From contig NZ_VLLA01000016.1 in assembly GCF_007830635.1 (NCBI RefSeq), positions 156,919 to 220,918 of the forward strand: DNA of 64,000 bases. The letters run 5' to 3'. Shown one piece after another: positions 26,312 to 33,802 of the stretch. Positions within the stretch are counted from its first letter, which is position 1; every line of letters begins with the position of its first letter. Under the pieces are notes generated by a model. It worked only from the letters and a program-made list of their open reading frames with translations, did no database searches and was not told the origin of the DNA. This stretch comes from Bradyrhizobium huanghuaihaiense (GTDB taxonomy: Bacteria; Pseudomonadota; Alphaproteobacteria; Rhizobiales; Xanthobacteraceae). Made by a program: the position numbers and the translations under genes.

Positions 26312-26983
26312 ATGCGCGTTTCCAGAGTCACCATCAGCGATGTGACCTTCGCGGCCGATCTCTCGGGCGCGCTGTACTGGGAAGAGCAGCGCCTGCTCGT
26401 CGTCTCGGATCTGCATCTGGAAAAGGGGTCGAGCTTCGCCACCCGCGGCGTGCTGCTGCCGCCCTACGATACCATCGCGACGCTTGGCCGGCTCGCTGCT
26501 GTCATCTCCCGCCATGATCCTCGCGTGATCATCGCGCTCGGCGACAGTTTTCACGATCGCACCGCGCATGAGCGCCTGTCGGCCGCGGACCGCGACACTG
26601 TGGCCGCGCTCCAGAGCGGCCGTGACTGGATCTGGATCTCGGGCAATCACGATCCGATGCTGCCGCGCGATCTCGGCGGCACCATTGCCGACGAGGTCGC
26701 GATCGGCCCGATCACCTTCCGTCACGAGCCGACGGGCGCGCATGGCGAGATCGCCGGGCATCTGCATCCGAAGGCCCGCATCTCCGCGCGCGGAAGGTCG
26801 ATGGAGCGCCGCTGCTTCGCCAGTGACGGAATGCGCGCTGTGATGCCCGCCTTCGGCGCCTATGCCGGCGGCCTCAGCATCCGCGATGAAGCGTTCGCAA
26901 AAATCTTTCCGCAGAACGGATTTGTCGCGCATCTCCTCGGCGACCGCCGCGTCCATGCCATCGCCGCGTCGCGGTGTTACTGA
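26312..26983 (+). CDS. pdeM: Ligase-associated phosphoesterase/endonuclease PdeM
   Basis: A 223-residue calcineurin-type metallophosphoesterase of the ligase-associated group (TIGR04123). The metal ligands are in VVSDLHLEKG, ALGDSFHD, ISGNHDP and AGHLHPKA. The first ATG giving the family N-terminus is at 26312; the in-frame GTG at 26273 would start three bases after the helicase stop and cannot be excluded. It is expected to process phosphodiester ends during repair, with the helicase, exonuclease and ligase. Confidence 0.9.
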   Translation: MRVSRVTISDVTFAADLSGALYWEEQRLLVVSDLHLEKGSSFATRGVLLPPYDTIATLGRLAAVISRHDPRVIIALGDSFHDRTAHERLSAADRDTVAALQSGRDWIWISGNHDPMLPRDLGGTIADEVAIGPITFRHEPTGAHGEIAGHLHPKARISARGRSMERRCFASDGMRAVMPAFGAYAGGLSIRDEAFAKIFPQNGFVAHLLGDRRVHAIAASRCY

Positions 26984-27017
26984 AGGCTACGCTACCGGGC
27001 CACCCGCACGACTGCGC

Positions 27018-27164
27018 TCCCTCTCCCGCTTGCGGGAGAGGGTTGGGGAGAGGGTGTCTCCGCAACGGGACAATCCCCAAGCGGAAAGAACCCTCACCCG
27101 CCACGCGCGGGACGATGCTTCGCATCGCCCGGGGCGTGTCGGCCTCTCCCGCAAGCGGGAGAGG
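27018..27164. repeat. Paired palindromic repeat (CTCTCCCGCTTGCGGGAGAG family), long spacer
   Basis: Left unit at about 27018-27041 and right unit at about 27143-27164 are complementary. The spacer is longer than in the relatives at 8.9 and 18.2 kb and carries its own short palindromes (GGGACGATGCTTCGCATCGCCC). It lies between the convergent pdeM and LysR genes. Confidence 0.8.
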
Positions 27165-27176
27165 CGGGCAAGCCCG

Positions 27177-28040
27177 TCACGCCGCCTTCGCCTGCACGTT
27201 CTCGCAGAACTCCGCCAGCCGGTCCGCCAGCCGCAGCGTTGCGGGGCTCGCACTCGGCGAGGCCATCAGCGCCACTTCCGTCTTGTTGATCGGCGCAAAG
27301 CCGTCCTTCGCCGTCAGCACGCGGTGGTCGGACTGGATCGACATCTCGGACAAGATGCTCAGCCCCATGCCGGCGGCGACCGCGGCCTGGATGCCGGCAA
27401 GGCTGGATGACGAATAGGACATGTGCCAGGCGCGGCCGGCGGTCTCCAGCGCGTGGATGGCGCCGGCGCGGTAGAGGCAGCCGGTCGGAAAGCCGATCAG
27501 CGGCACCGATGGCGCGTCGACGTCGATCGGGTGGCTCTTGCTGGTGACCCAGTGCACCTGCTCCGGCCACACCGCGATCGCGCCCTTCTCGCCGGCCGCG
27601 CGCTTGTAGAGCGCGAGATCGAGCTCGCCGCGCTCGAGATCGCGGGCGAGGTTCTTGCTCTGGTCGGCGCGCACGTCGAGCCGCAGGCCGGGATGCGAGC
27701 GCGAGAACGTGCCCAGCAATTTCGCCAGCCGGTACGCGGCAAAGTCCTCGGGGATGCCGAGCCGGATCGCGCCTTCGCCGCCCGGCTGGCGCAGCACGTC
27801 GCGCGCTTCCTCCGCAAGCGACAGCAGCCGCCGCGCATAGGACAATAGCCGCTCGCCGGCTTCAGTGGGGCGGACATCCTTGCCGTCCCGGTGCAGCAGC
27901 ACCTGGCCGACATCCTCCTCCAGCCGCTTGATCTGCTGGCTCACGGTCGATTGGGTGCGGTGGACGCGCTCGCCGGCACGGGTGAAGCCGCCGGCCTCGA
28001 CCACCGAGACGAAGCTGCGCAGAAGCTCCAGGTCGAGCAT
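27177..28040 (-). CDS. LysR family transcriptional regulator
   Basis: A 287-residue regulator with an N-terminal winged HTH (about residues 1-60: LELLRSFVSVVEAGGFTRAGE and TQSTVSQQIKRLE). A periplasmic-binding-like effector domain follows (IRLGIPEDFAAYRL, AAVAAGMGLSIL). The start at 28040 is fixed by GGAGG five bases upstream. It diverges from an EamA transporter gene 97 bases away, and a strong dyad sits between them. By the usual LysR logic it would control that transporter and itself; the effector is unknown. Confidence 0.9.
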   Translation of the reverse strand: MLDLELLRSFVSVVEAGGFTRAGERVHRTQSTVSQQIKRLEEDVGQVLLHRDGKDVRPTEAGERLLSYARRLLSLAEEARDVLRQPGGEGAIRLGIPEDFAAYRLAKLLGTFSRSHPGLRLDVRADQSKNLARDLERGELDLALYKRAAGEKGAIAVWPEQVHWVTSKSHPIDVDAPSVPLIGFPTGCLYRAGAIHALETAGRAWHMSYSSSSLAGIQAAVAAGMGLSILSEMSIQSDHRVLTAKDGFAPINKTEVALMASPSASPATLRLADRLAEFCENVQAKAA

Positions 28041-28069
28041 GGCCGCCTCCATTCGAAAATCCACTGACC

Positions 28070-28091
28070 GGAAGTTAATCATTTAATTTCC
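28070..28091. promoter_or_regulatory. Dyad GGAA-N-TTAA-N4-TTAA-N-TTCC between LysR and EamA genes
   Basis: Sixteen of 22 positions are symmetric in this AT-rich island between the divergent genes. It contains the T-N11-A spacing expected of LysR-type sites. It lies 30 bases upstream of the LysR start and 47 bases upstream of the transporter start. It is a probable regulator-binding site, inferred from symmetry and position. Confidence 0.55.
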
Positions 28092-28137
28092 AAATGGCAA
28101 GCCGCGTCCCTAGATCGAGGGTCAGGAGAATGCCCTC

Positions 28138-29049
28138 ATGTCGCTCGCCACCTCGCTTCCCGCTCCGCGCAGCCGATTCAACACGCTGCCGCTCGCCATC
28201 GGCCTGTTCTGCCTGCTCTGGAGCTATGCCTTCGTCGCCGGCAAGATCGGCGTCACCCATTGCCCGCCGCTGATCCTGCTCGCCGCGCGCTTCTCGCTCG
28301 CCGGCATCCTGATCCTGGGCGCGACGCTGATCCGTGGCGAGGCCTGGTCGCTGTCCTGGCGCGACGTCGCGATCTTCGCGGTGCTCGGCATCGCCAACAA
28401 CGCGCTCTATCTCGGGCTCGGCTACACCGGGCTGCAATCGGTCTCGGCCGGTCTCGGCGGCCTGATCGTCTCGGCCAATCCGGTGTTCACGGCGGCACTC
28501 GCCACGCTGCTGCTCGGCGAAGGCATGACCTGGCGCAAGGCGGCTGGCCTACTGCTCGGCGTCATCGGCGTGACCGCGATCGTCTGGCATCGCCTGTCGG
28601 TCGGCACCGACTCTGCTCACGGCATCGTCTTCACGCTGGCTTCGCTGGCCTCGATCGTCGCCGGCACGATTTTGTTCAAGCTGCTCGCGCCCAAAGGTTC
28701 GCTGTGGATCGGCAACGGCGTGCAGAACCTCGCCGCCGGCATCGTGCTGGCGCCGGTCGCGCTGACCTTCGCCGACATCCACGCGATCGACTTCACACCG
28801 AGCCTGATCGGCGCCTTCGCCTTCCTCGTGCTCGGCGGCTCGATCCTCGCCTATTGGCTCTGGTTTCATCTGCTGAAAGTGTGCGGCGCCACCGCCGCCA
28901 GCGCCTATCACTTCCTGATGCCGCCACTCGGCATGCTGTTCGCGTACATCGTGCTCGGCGAGCATGTCGAGGCACGCGACCTGCTCGGGATCATTCCGGT
29001 CGCGCTCGGCATTTACCTGGTGACGCGGCCGGCGAAGGCCGTTGCGTAA
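28138..29049 (+). CDS. EamA/DMT family transporter
   Basis: A 303-residue inner-membrane protein with ten hydrophobic segments arranged as two EamA repeats. Family stretches are LLWSYAFVAGKIGV at the first helix, GLGGLIVSANPVFTAALA, and FHLLKVCGATAASAYHFLMPPLGMLFA in the second repeat. DMT carriers export amino acids or other metabolites; the substrate is unknown. CAGGAGAA precedes the ATG. It is divergent from the LysR gene and 11 bases upstream of an MBL protein gene, so the last two are probably one transcript. Confidence 0.88.
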   Translation: MSLATSLPAPRSRFNTLPLAIGLFCLLWSYAFVAGKIGVTHCPPLILLAARFSLAGILILGATLIRGEAWSLSWRDVAIFAVLGIANNALYLGLGYTGLQSVSAGLGGLIVSANPVFTAALATLLLGEGMTWRKAAGLLLGVIGVTAIVWHRLSVGTDSAHGIVFTLASLASIVAGTILFKLLAPKGSLWIGNGVQNLAAGIVLAPVALTFADIHAIDFTPSLIGAFAFLVLGGSILAYWLWFHLLKVCGATAASAYHFLMPPLGMLFAYIVLGEHVEARDLLGIIPVALGIYLVTRPAKAVA

Positions 29050-29060
29050 GAGGAGTTCCC

Positions 29061-29834
29061 ATGCCCATTTCCATCACGTTGATCGGCGGCCCCACCGCGC
29101 TGATCGAGATCGACGGATTTCGCCTGCTCACCGATCCCACCTTCGATGCGCCCGGCGCCTACCATCTGCCGCATGTGAAGCTGGAGAAGACGATAGGTCC
29201 CGCGATGAAGGCCGATGCGATCGGTCCGATCGATGCGGTGCTGCTCAGCCACGACCAGCATTCGGACAATCTCGACAATTCCGGCCGCGACTATCTGCTG
29301 AAAGCGCCGCGCGCATTGACGACGGAAGCCGGCGCAAAGCGTCTCGGCGGCCGTGTCGAGGGGCTCGCGCCCTGGGCGACCGCGCATCTGAAGGACGACG
29401 ATGGTCATTCGCTGACTATCACCGCGACGCCGGCGCGCCATGGCCCGGCCGGTATCGAGCCGCTGTCGGGCGACGTCATCGGCTTCGTGGTGCAGTCGAG
29501 CCGCAAGGATACGCGTCCCATCTATATCAGCGGGGACACCACCTGGTTCGACGGCGTTGCTGAAGTGGCGCGCCGCTTCAAATGCGGCGTGGTGCTGCCG
29601 TTCGCGGGCGCTGCGCAAACCCGCGGACCGTTCCACCTCACCATGGACACCAACGACACCATCGAAACCGCGCGTGCATTCCCCGATGCGATGATCGTGC
29701 CCGTGCACACCGAAGGCTGGGCGCATTTCCGCCAAAACGGCGAGGATCTGCGCAAAACGTTCGATGCGCTCGGCTTCGGGACAAGGCTGCGATTGCTGGA
29801 GCCGGGCGTGCCGACGGTGATCGAGGCGCCGTGA
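29061..29834 (+). CDS. MBL-fold hydrolase with atypical HDQHSDN metal motif
   Basis: A 257-residue beta-lactamase-fold protein resembling the UlaG/Lactamase_B_3 group. The normal HxHxDH motif is replaced by LLSHDQHSDNLD. Other ligands appear in ATPARHGPAG, YISGDTTWFDG and VPVHTEGWAHF. The ATG at 29061 has AGGAG directly upstream; the much longer reading frame in front of it lies over the EamA gene in another frame and is not coding. It is probably co-transcribed with the transporter. The substrate is unknown. Confidence 0.85.
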   Translation: MPISITLIGGPTALIEIDGFRLLTDPTFDAPGAYHLPHVKLEKTIGPAMKADAIGPIDAVLLSHDQHSDNLDNSGRDYLLKAPRALTTEAGAKRLGGRVEGLAPWATAHLKDDDGHSLTITATPARHGPAGIEPLSGDVIGFVVQSSRKDTRPIYISGDTTWFDGVAEVARRFKCGVVLPFAGAAQTRGPFHLTMDTNDTIETARAFPDAMIVPVHTEGWAHFRQNGEDLRKTFDALGFGTRLRLLEPGVPTVIEAP

Positions 29835-29845
29835 TCGCGCTACAT

Positions 29846-29925
29846 CGTCATTGCGAGCGCAGCGAAGCAATCCAGTCCGTTACCGCGGAGAGACTCTGGA
29901 TTGCTTCGCTTCGCTCGCAATGACG
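29846..29925. repeat. Paired repeat (CGTCATTGCGAGCG ... CGCTCGCAATGACG)
   Basis: An inverted pair, with arms also reading GAAGCAATCCAG/CTGGATTGCTTC, between the MBL gene and the convergent TIGR02186 gene. A second copy is at 49437-49511. Confidence 0.85.
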
Positions 29926-29935
29926 GAGTACGCGG

Positions 29936-30706
29936 CTAGTCTTTTCTAAACACGATCGACGCCATCCAGCCCGTCATCAGCGCCATCGCCACCGTGGCGA
30001 GGCCGTAGACGAACCCGTTCTGCCGCGCGGTCGTCGCGACGAACTGCTCGAAGCCGACCTTGACGATCTCGAAGGCGGTCTCGGTCTTGGTAACAAGCGC
30101 GCCGTTCGCGAACAGCTTGATCTCGACCTCATAGGTGCCGATCGGCACCTCCGCCGGCAGCGGAATGCCGGTGCGGAACAGTGTCGGCGTCAGGAACGTC
30201 ACCGCGCTCGGATCTTCGCGATAGAGCCCGCGCTGGGTGCGCAGGCGGATGAAAGCCGAGCGGAACGCATCGTTCGGCACCACGTCGGCAAAGTCGCCGC
30301 TGACCCGCTGCGTCAGCCGCACGTTGTTGAGGCCGATCTGCTGCCGCCGCGCGATCTCGGGTGAGGTGATGGCATCGAACGGACGGTTGGCGAACAGCGC
30401 CAGATAGCTCGGCACCTGCAGGAACTGCCGGTAGTCGGTGTTGATCCAGATGCCGAAGGTGCGTTCCTTCCGCCGCGTCACCATGTCGGCGCGCGGGCCC
30501 ATCACGGTGACCACGAGATCGTAGGCCGTGCGGTCCGCGGGCGTCGTCGCGTCCTTCTCCACCGAGCCGAACAGCACCAGCTCCTCGCCGGAATAATTCG
30601 GCGTCACCGTGACGCGATGATTGGAGACCGACACGATCAGCCGCTCGGCACGCGCGACTGAGCCGAGCAGCAGGACCAGAAGGAGGGCGAGGAGCGTGCG
30701 CATCAT
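29936..30706 (-). CDS. TIGR02186 family protein, partner of TSUP exporter
   Basis: A 256-residue protein with a signal peptide (MMRTLLALLLVLLLGSVARA, about residues 1-20), a periplasmic beta-rich domain and one C-terminal membrane helix (about residues 232-251). The segments LIVSVSNHRVTVTPNYSG and VVTVMGPRADMVTRRKERTFGIW are typical of TIGR02186, a family found beside TauE/SafE exporters. Its ATG overlaps the exporter stop (ATGA), so the two are coupled. The function is unknown; a periplasmic subunit of the exporter is a fair guess. Confidence 0.85.
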   Translation of the reverse strand: MMRTLLALLLVLLLGSVARAERLIVSVSNHRVTVTPNYSGEELVLFGSVEKDATTPADRTAYDLVVTVMGPRADMVTRRKERTFGIWINTDYRQFLQVPSYLALFANRPFDAITSPEIARRQQIGLNNVRLTQRVSGDFADVVPNDAFRSAFIRLRTQRGLYREDPSAVTFLTPTLFRTGIPLPAEVPIGTYEVEIKLFANGALVTKTETAFEIVKVGFEQFVATTARQNGFVYGLATVAMALMTGWMASIVFRKD

Positions 30707-31620
30707 GTGCCCACTCCCAGCTCGCGGATGGTGAAGAGATCCGCAGGTTGGATCACCAGCTCGATCGCGAAGCGGACGCCGACCGAGAGGATCAGCAGGC
30801 CCAGCAGCAGCCGCAGCTGCTCGCCGCGGATCTTCTGGCCGGCACGTGCTCCGAACTGCGCGCCGGTGACGCCGCCGACCATCAGGATCAGCGCCAGCAC
30901 GGCGTCGACCAGGTGATTGGTCACCGCGTGCAGCATGGTCGCGACCAGCATGGTGACGAGGGTGAGGACCATCGAGGTCCCGATCACCGTCGAGGTCGGC
31001 ACCCTGAGCAGATAGATCATGATCGGCACCAGGATGAAGCCGCCGCCGATGCCCATGATGGCGCCGATGAAGCCGATCACGGTGCCGACAATGAGCACAG
31101 GGATGACCGAAAGATAGATCTTCGAGCGCTTGAACCGCATCTTCAGCGGCAGGCCGTGGATCCAGTTGTGCGTGCGCCGCGGCGGCACCGCGCCGCGCCG
31201 GGTCCGCATCAGGGCGCGCAGGCCCTCGGAGAACATCAGGCTGCCGACGGTGGTGAGCAGCACGACGTAGGACAGTGCGATCATCAGATCGAGCTGGCCG
31301 AGCGCGCGCAGCTGCGTGAAGGTCCACACCCCGAGCGCCGTCCCGGTCACGCCGCCGGATAAAAGGACGCTCGCCAATGCCGGGTCGATCGCACGCCGCC
31401 GCCAATAGGTCAGCGCGCCGGAAAAGGACGAAGCCGCGATGTGGCTCGCCACGGAAGCGACCGCAACGGCCGGCGTGATGCCGATGAAGATCAGGAGCGG
31501 TGTCATCAGGAAGCCGCCGCCGATGCCGAACATGCCGGAGACGAAGCCGACCGCCGCGCCCATCGCCAGCACCAGGAAGACGTTGACCGGAAGATCGGCG
31601 ATCGGGAGATAGAGCTGCAT
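30703..31620 (-). CDS. TSUP (TauE/SafE) family sulfite/sulfonate exporter
   Basis: A 305-residue inner-membrane protein with eight to nine hydrophobic segments in two repeats, each carrying the family glycine motif: GFVSGMFGIGGGFLMTP near residue 25 and GFIGAIMGIGGGFILVP near residue 182. TSUP carriers move sulfite, sulfonates or organic acids; the exact cargo is not readable. It is the first gene of the pair, coupled by four-base overlap to the TIGR02186 gene. Confidence 0.9.
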   Translation of the reverse strand: MQLYLPIADLPVNVFLVLAMGAAVGFVSGMFGIGGGFLMTPLLIFIGITPAVAVASVASHIAASSFSGALTYWRRRAIDPALASVLLSGGVTGTALGVWTFTQLRALGQLDLMIALSYVVLLTTVGSLMFSEGLRALMRTRRGAVPPRRTHNWIHGLPLKMRFKRSKIYLSVIPVLIVGTVIGFIGAIMGIGGGFILVPIMIYLLRVPTSTVIGTSMVLTLVTMLVATMLHAVTNHLVDAVLALILMVGGVTGAQFGARAGQKIRGEQLRLLLGLLILSVGVRFAIELVIQPADLFTIRELGVGT

Positions 31621-31891
31621 CGAGCCAGGTCCGGCGGACGATCAAAGACTGCGGAATGCTCGCGCAGGACGAGCGATTGCCGCGTTCCTCACATAGCCGA
31701 AAACGCCGCGCCGCGGGACAACGAATTGAACACGGCGCGGCGCTTTTCGCAACAAACCTGTGCCCTGAGCCGAATTCAAGGCACTGCATCTGCGGCTTCT
31801 TTTGCCTGGAAATAGCCCGGCCCGGTTACGGCTCGCGCGAACGGCGTGCTCCACACACACCTGAACAGCGATGCGGGCGGCGAAGGTCGCG

Positions 31892-32230
31892 CTAATCGCA
31901 GCCAGTGATGCGCCGGACCGCCTTTGTGTACTTCAGATGAAGCGAGCTGTTAGCCGTGTCCGAAGCGGCATTACGACCCAGCATGCGATCCGAGTCCAGG
32001 CATGTTTGGAGGTCTTGCTGGATGTGCGAGCACGCCCCCAGGGCGTTCTTCTCGGCCTCTTCCTTCGACATTCCAAATCCAACAAACGTCTGTACACGAC
32101 CGGCCTCCGTGTCGACCGCCGATACAAGAGTGATTTCCGAAATGTAGTAAGACGAGCACGAGGCGGCGAGAGCCTCGGTGGACGTACCCGGCATTCCCAG
32201 CCAGAGGACGACCAGCGCGGCCGTCTTCAT
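31892..32230 (-). CDS. Small secreted cysteine-containing protein (DUF4189-like)
   Basis: A 112-residue protein with a signal peptide (MKTAALVVLWLGMPGTSTEALA). The mature part has cysteines at SCSSYY, GACSHI, QTCLDS and the terminal GCD. The stretch SKEEAEKNALGACSHIQ, where a helix of A/E residues leads to a cysteine, recalls the DUF4189 repeat, but the match is weak. The start at 32230 has AGAGAA upstream. It lies at the edge of a lower-GC patch with an LssY-domain gene on the other strand. The function is unknown. Confidence 0.6.
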   Translation of the reverse strand: MKTAALVVLWLGMPGTSTEALAASCSSYYISEITLVSAVDTEAGRVQTFVGFGMSKEEAEKNALGACSHIQQDLQTCLDSDRMLGRNAASDTANSSLHLKYTKAVRRITGCD

Positions 32231-32460
32231 GTTGGTTCTCTGGTTTGGACAACGATGGACTTGCCTGCGGGACCAGTTGAGAACGCCCATCTTTGTGCTC
32301 CATTATGGCACCCGAACTGGCGATTGTCGCCATCGAGAGGGGTCCGAAGCGTTGATGCAGATCAACAGCCGAGCATCGTCAGCCCGGGACGATAACCGAG
32401 GTAGAGGGACGTGAACGCAGCCTGATCCGCATCGTCCTGACGAAAAGGCCGGGTGACAAG

Positions 32461-33762
32461 ATGAACGAGAATGTCGTCGCTCTTCTCAACCCCATCAAAA
32501 CGATCAGGGCGCACAAGATCCTGAGTGTCGCGTTTTTGGCTCTCGCGCTGACGTTGATAGCGGTCGTCAACTCATTTCGGTTTTCACCAGATCCGAGCGG
32601 AGATGCAAGTTTCATCAACCGCGCCCAGCAGAAGTCCGTACCGGGAATCAAGGTGAGTGCGAGCGCACTCGGAGCGGATGAGAGCGAAAGGAGCTTTGGT
32701 GAAAATCTGGCCGGCTACAACATTCAACCCGTCTGGCTGTCGATCGAGAACGAGACCGATGAGGCATTGGCGCTTCTCCCGGTCACCATGGATCCCGATT
32801 ATTATTCTGCCTATGAAGTCTCCTACAGATTCCACGGCGCTCTGTCATGGTTCGCCAACCGCGCCCGTGACGAATTCTTTCTCAAGCGCCAGATGCCGAG
32901 CGAGCTTGCGCCGCACAGCAAGACGACAGGCTTCGTCTACGGGGTTCTGGATGCCGGCATCAAATATGCGCACATCATGATCGTCGGGAAGGGCCGCGTG
33001 GAGAGCTTCGACCTTGCGCTGTCGGTTCCAGGGCCGCCGTTTGTCGGCACCAATATTCGGGCCGAGAAACTCTATCCCGGCACGAAGATCGAGGAACTCG
33101 ATCTTTCGTCATTGCGGGAGAGATTTGCAAACTTCGACTGCTGTACCAAAGGGGCTGAGGGGAAACGTGATGGCGATCCGCTCAATCTCGTCATCATCGA
33201 AAGCAAGCAAGACCCCATCGTCCCTCTTATTGCCCGCGGATGGCACCTTGCCAGACAGCTCGATTTTGCAAGCGCGATCGAGACCGCGCGCGCTTTCCTG
33301 CTTCGAGATCCGTATCAGACGTCGCCGGTGAGCCCGCTTTACGTGTTCGGCCGCAGGGAAGACGTCGTCGTTCAGAAAGCCCGGTCCACCATCAATGAGC
33401 GCATTCACGCCCGATTTTGGCTGACGCCGTACACCTTCGAGAATCGAAGGGTGTGGGTCGGCCATGTGAGCCGGGACATTGGTGTCCGCTTGACCGATCA
33501 GACATGGAATTTGACCACGCACAAGATTGCGCCCGACGTCGATTTCGATCGGGCCTATTTTCTTCAGGATCTCATCATGTCCGGATTCAGCGAGCGATTC
33601 GGTTACGTCAATGGCGTCGGAGCCGCACCACCATCCGCGCCGCGTGCAAATCTGACAGGCGACCCCTATTACACCGATGGATTGCGCGCGGTCATATTCC
33701 TGTCGAATCAAATAACGCCGCTCGGCAAGATCGACAGGCTTGCCTGGGAAACGCCGCCGTAG
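32461..33762 (+). CDS. LssY C-terminal-domain membrane-anchored protein
   Basis: A 433-residue protein with one N-terminal membrane anchor (about residues 20-37) and a probable periplasmic or extracellular body. The C-terminal half shows the LssY_C pattern: QKARSTINERIHARFWLTP, then RVWVGHVSRDIGVRL and IAPDVDFDRAYFL. LssY domains accompany PAP2 phosphatases in some bacteria, but here no PAP2 part is fused. The codon and base composition is visibly less GC-rich than in neighbours (the row 32581-32640 has 32 G+C of 60), which suggests transfer. The function is unknown. Confidence 0.78.
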   Translation: MNENVVALLNPIKTIRAHKILSVAFLALALTLIAVVNSFRFSPDPSGDASFINRAQQKSVPGIKVSASALGADESERSFGENLAGYNIQPVWLSIENETDEALALLPVTMDPDYYSAYEVSYRFHGALSWFANRARDEFFLKRQMPSELAPHSKTTGFVYGVLDAGIKYAHIMIVGKGRVESFDLALSVPGPPFVGTNIRAEKLYPGTKIEELDLSSLRERFANFDCCTKGAEGKRDGDPLNLVIIESKQDPIVPLIARGWHLARQLDFASAIETARAFLLRDPYQTSPVSPLYVFGRREDVVVQKARSTINERIHARFWLTPYTFENRRVWVGHVSRDIGVRLTDQTWNLTTHKIAPDVDFDRAYFLQDLIMSGFSERFGYVNGVGAAPPSAPRANLTGDPYYTDGLRAVIFLSNQITPLGKIDRLAWETPP

Positions 33763-33802
33763 TGCGAGGGACCCTGTTCGCGGAGCGCTATCGCACCGCG
33801 CT

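Noticed and set aside
28260..29060. In-frame upstream extension of the MBL gene through the EamA gene
   Set aside because: The frame is open only because of base composition. AGGAG and ATG at 29050-29063 give the true start.
30707..31789. In-frame upstream extension of the TIGR02186 gene through the TSUP gene
   Set aside because: Out-of-frame reading of the TSUP gene; the signal peptide marks the real start at 30706.
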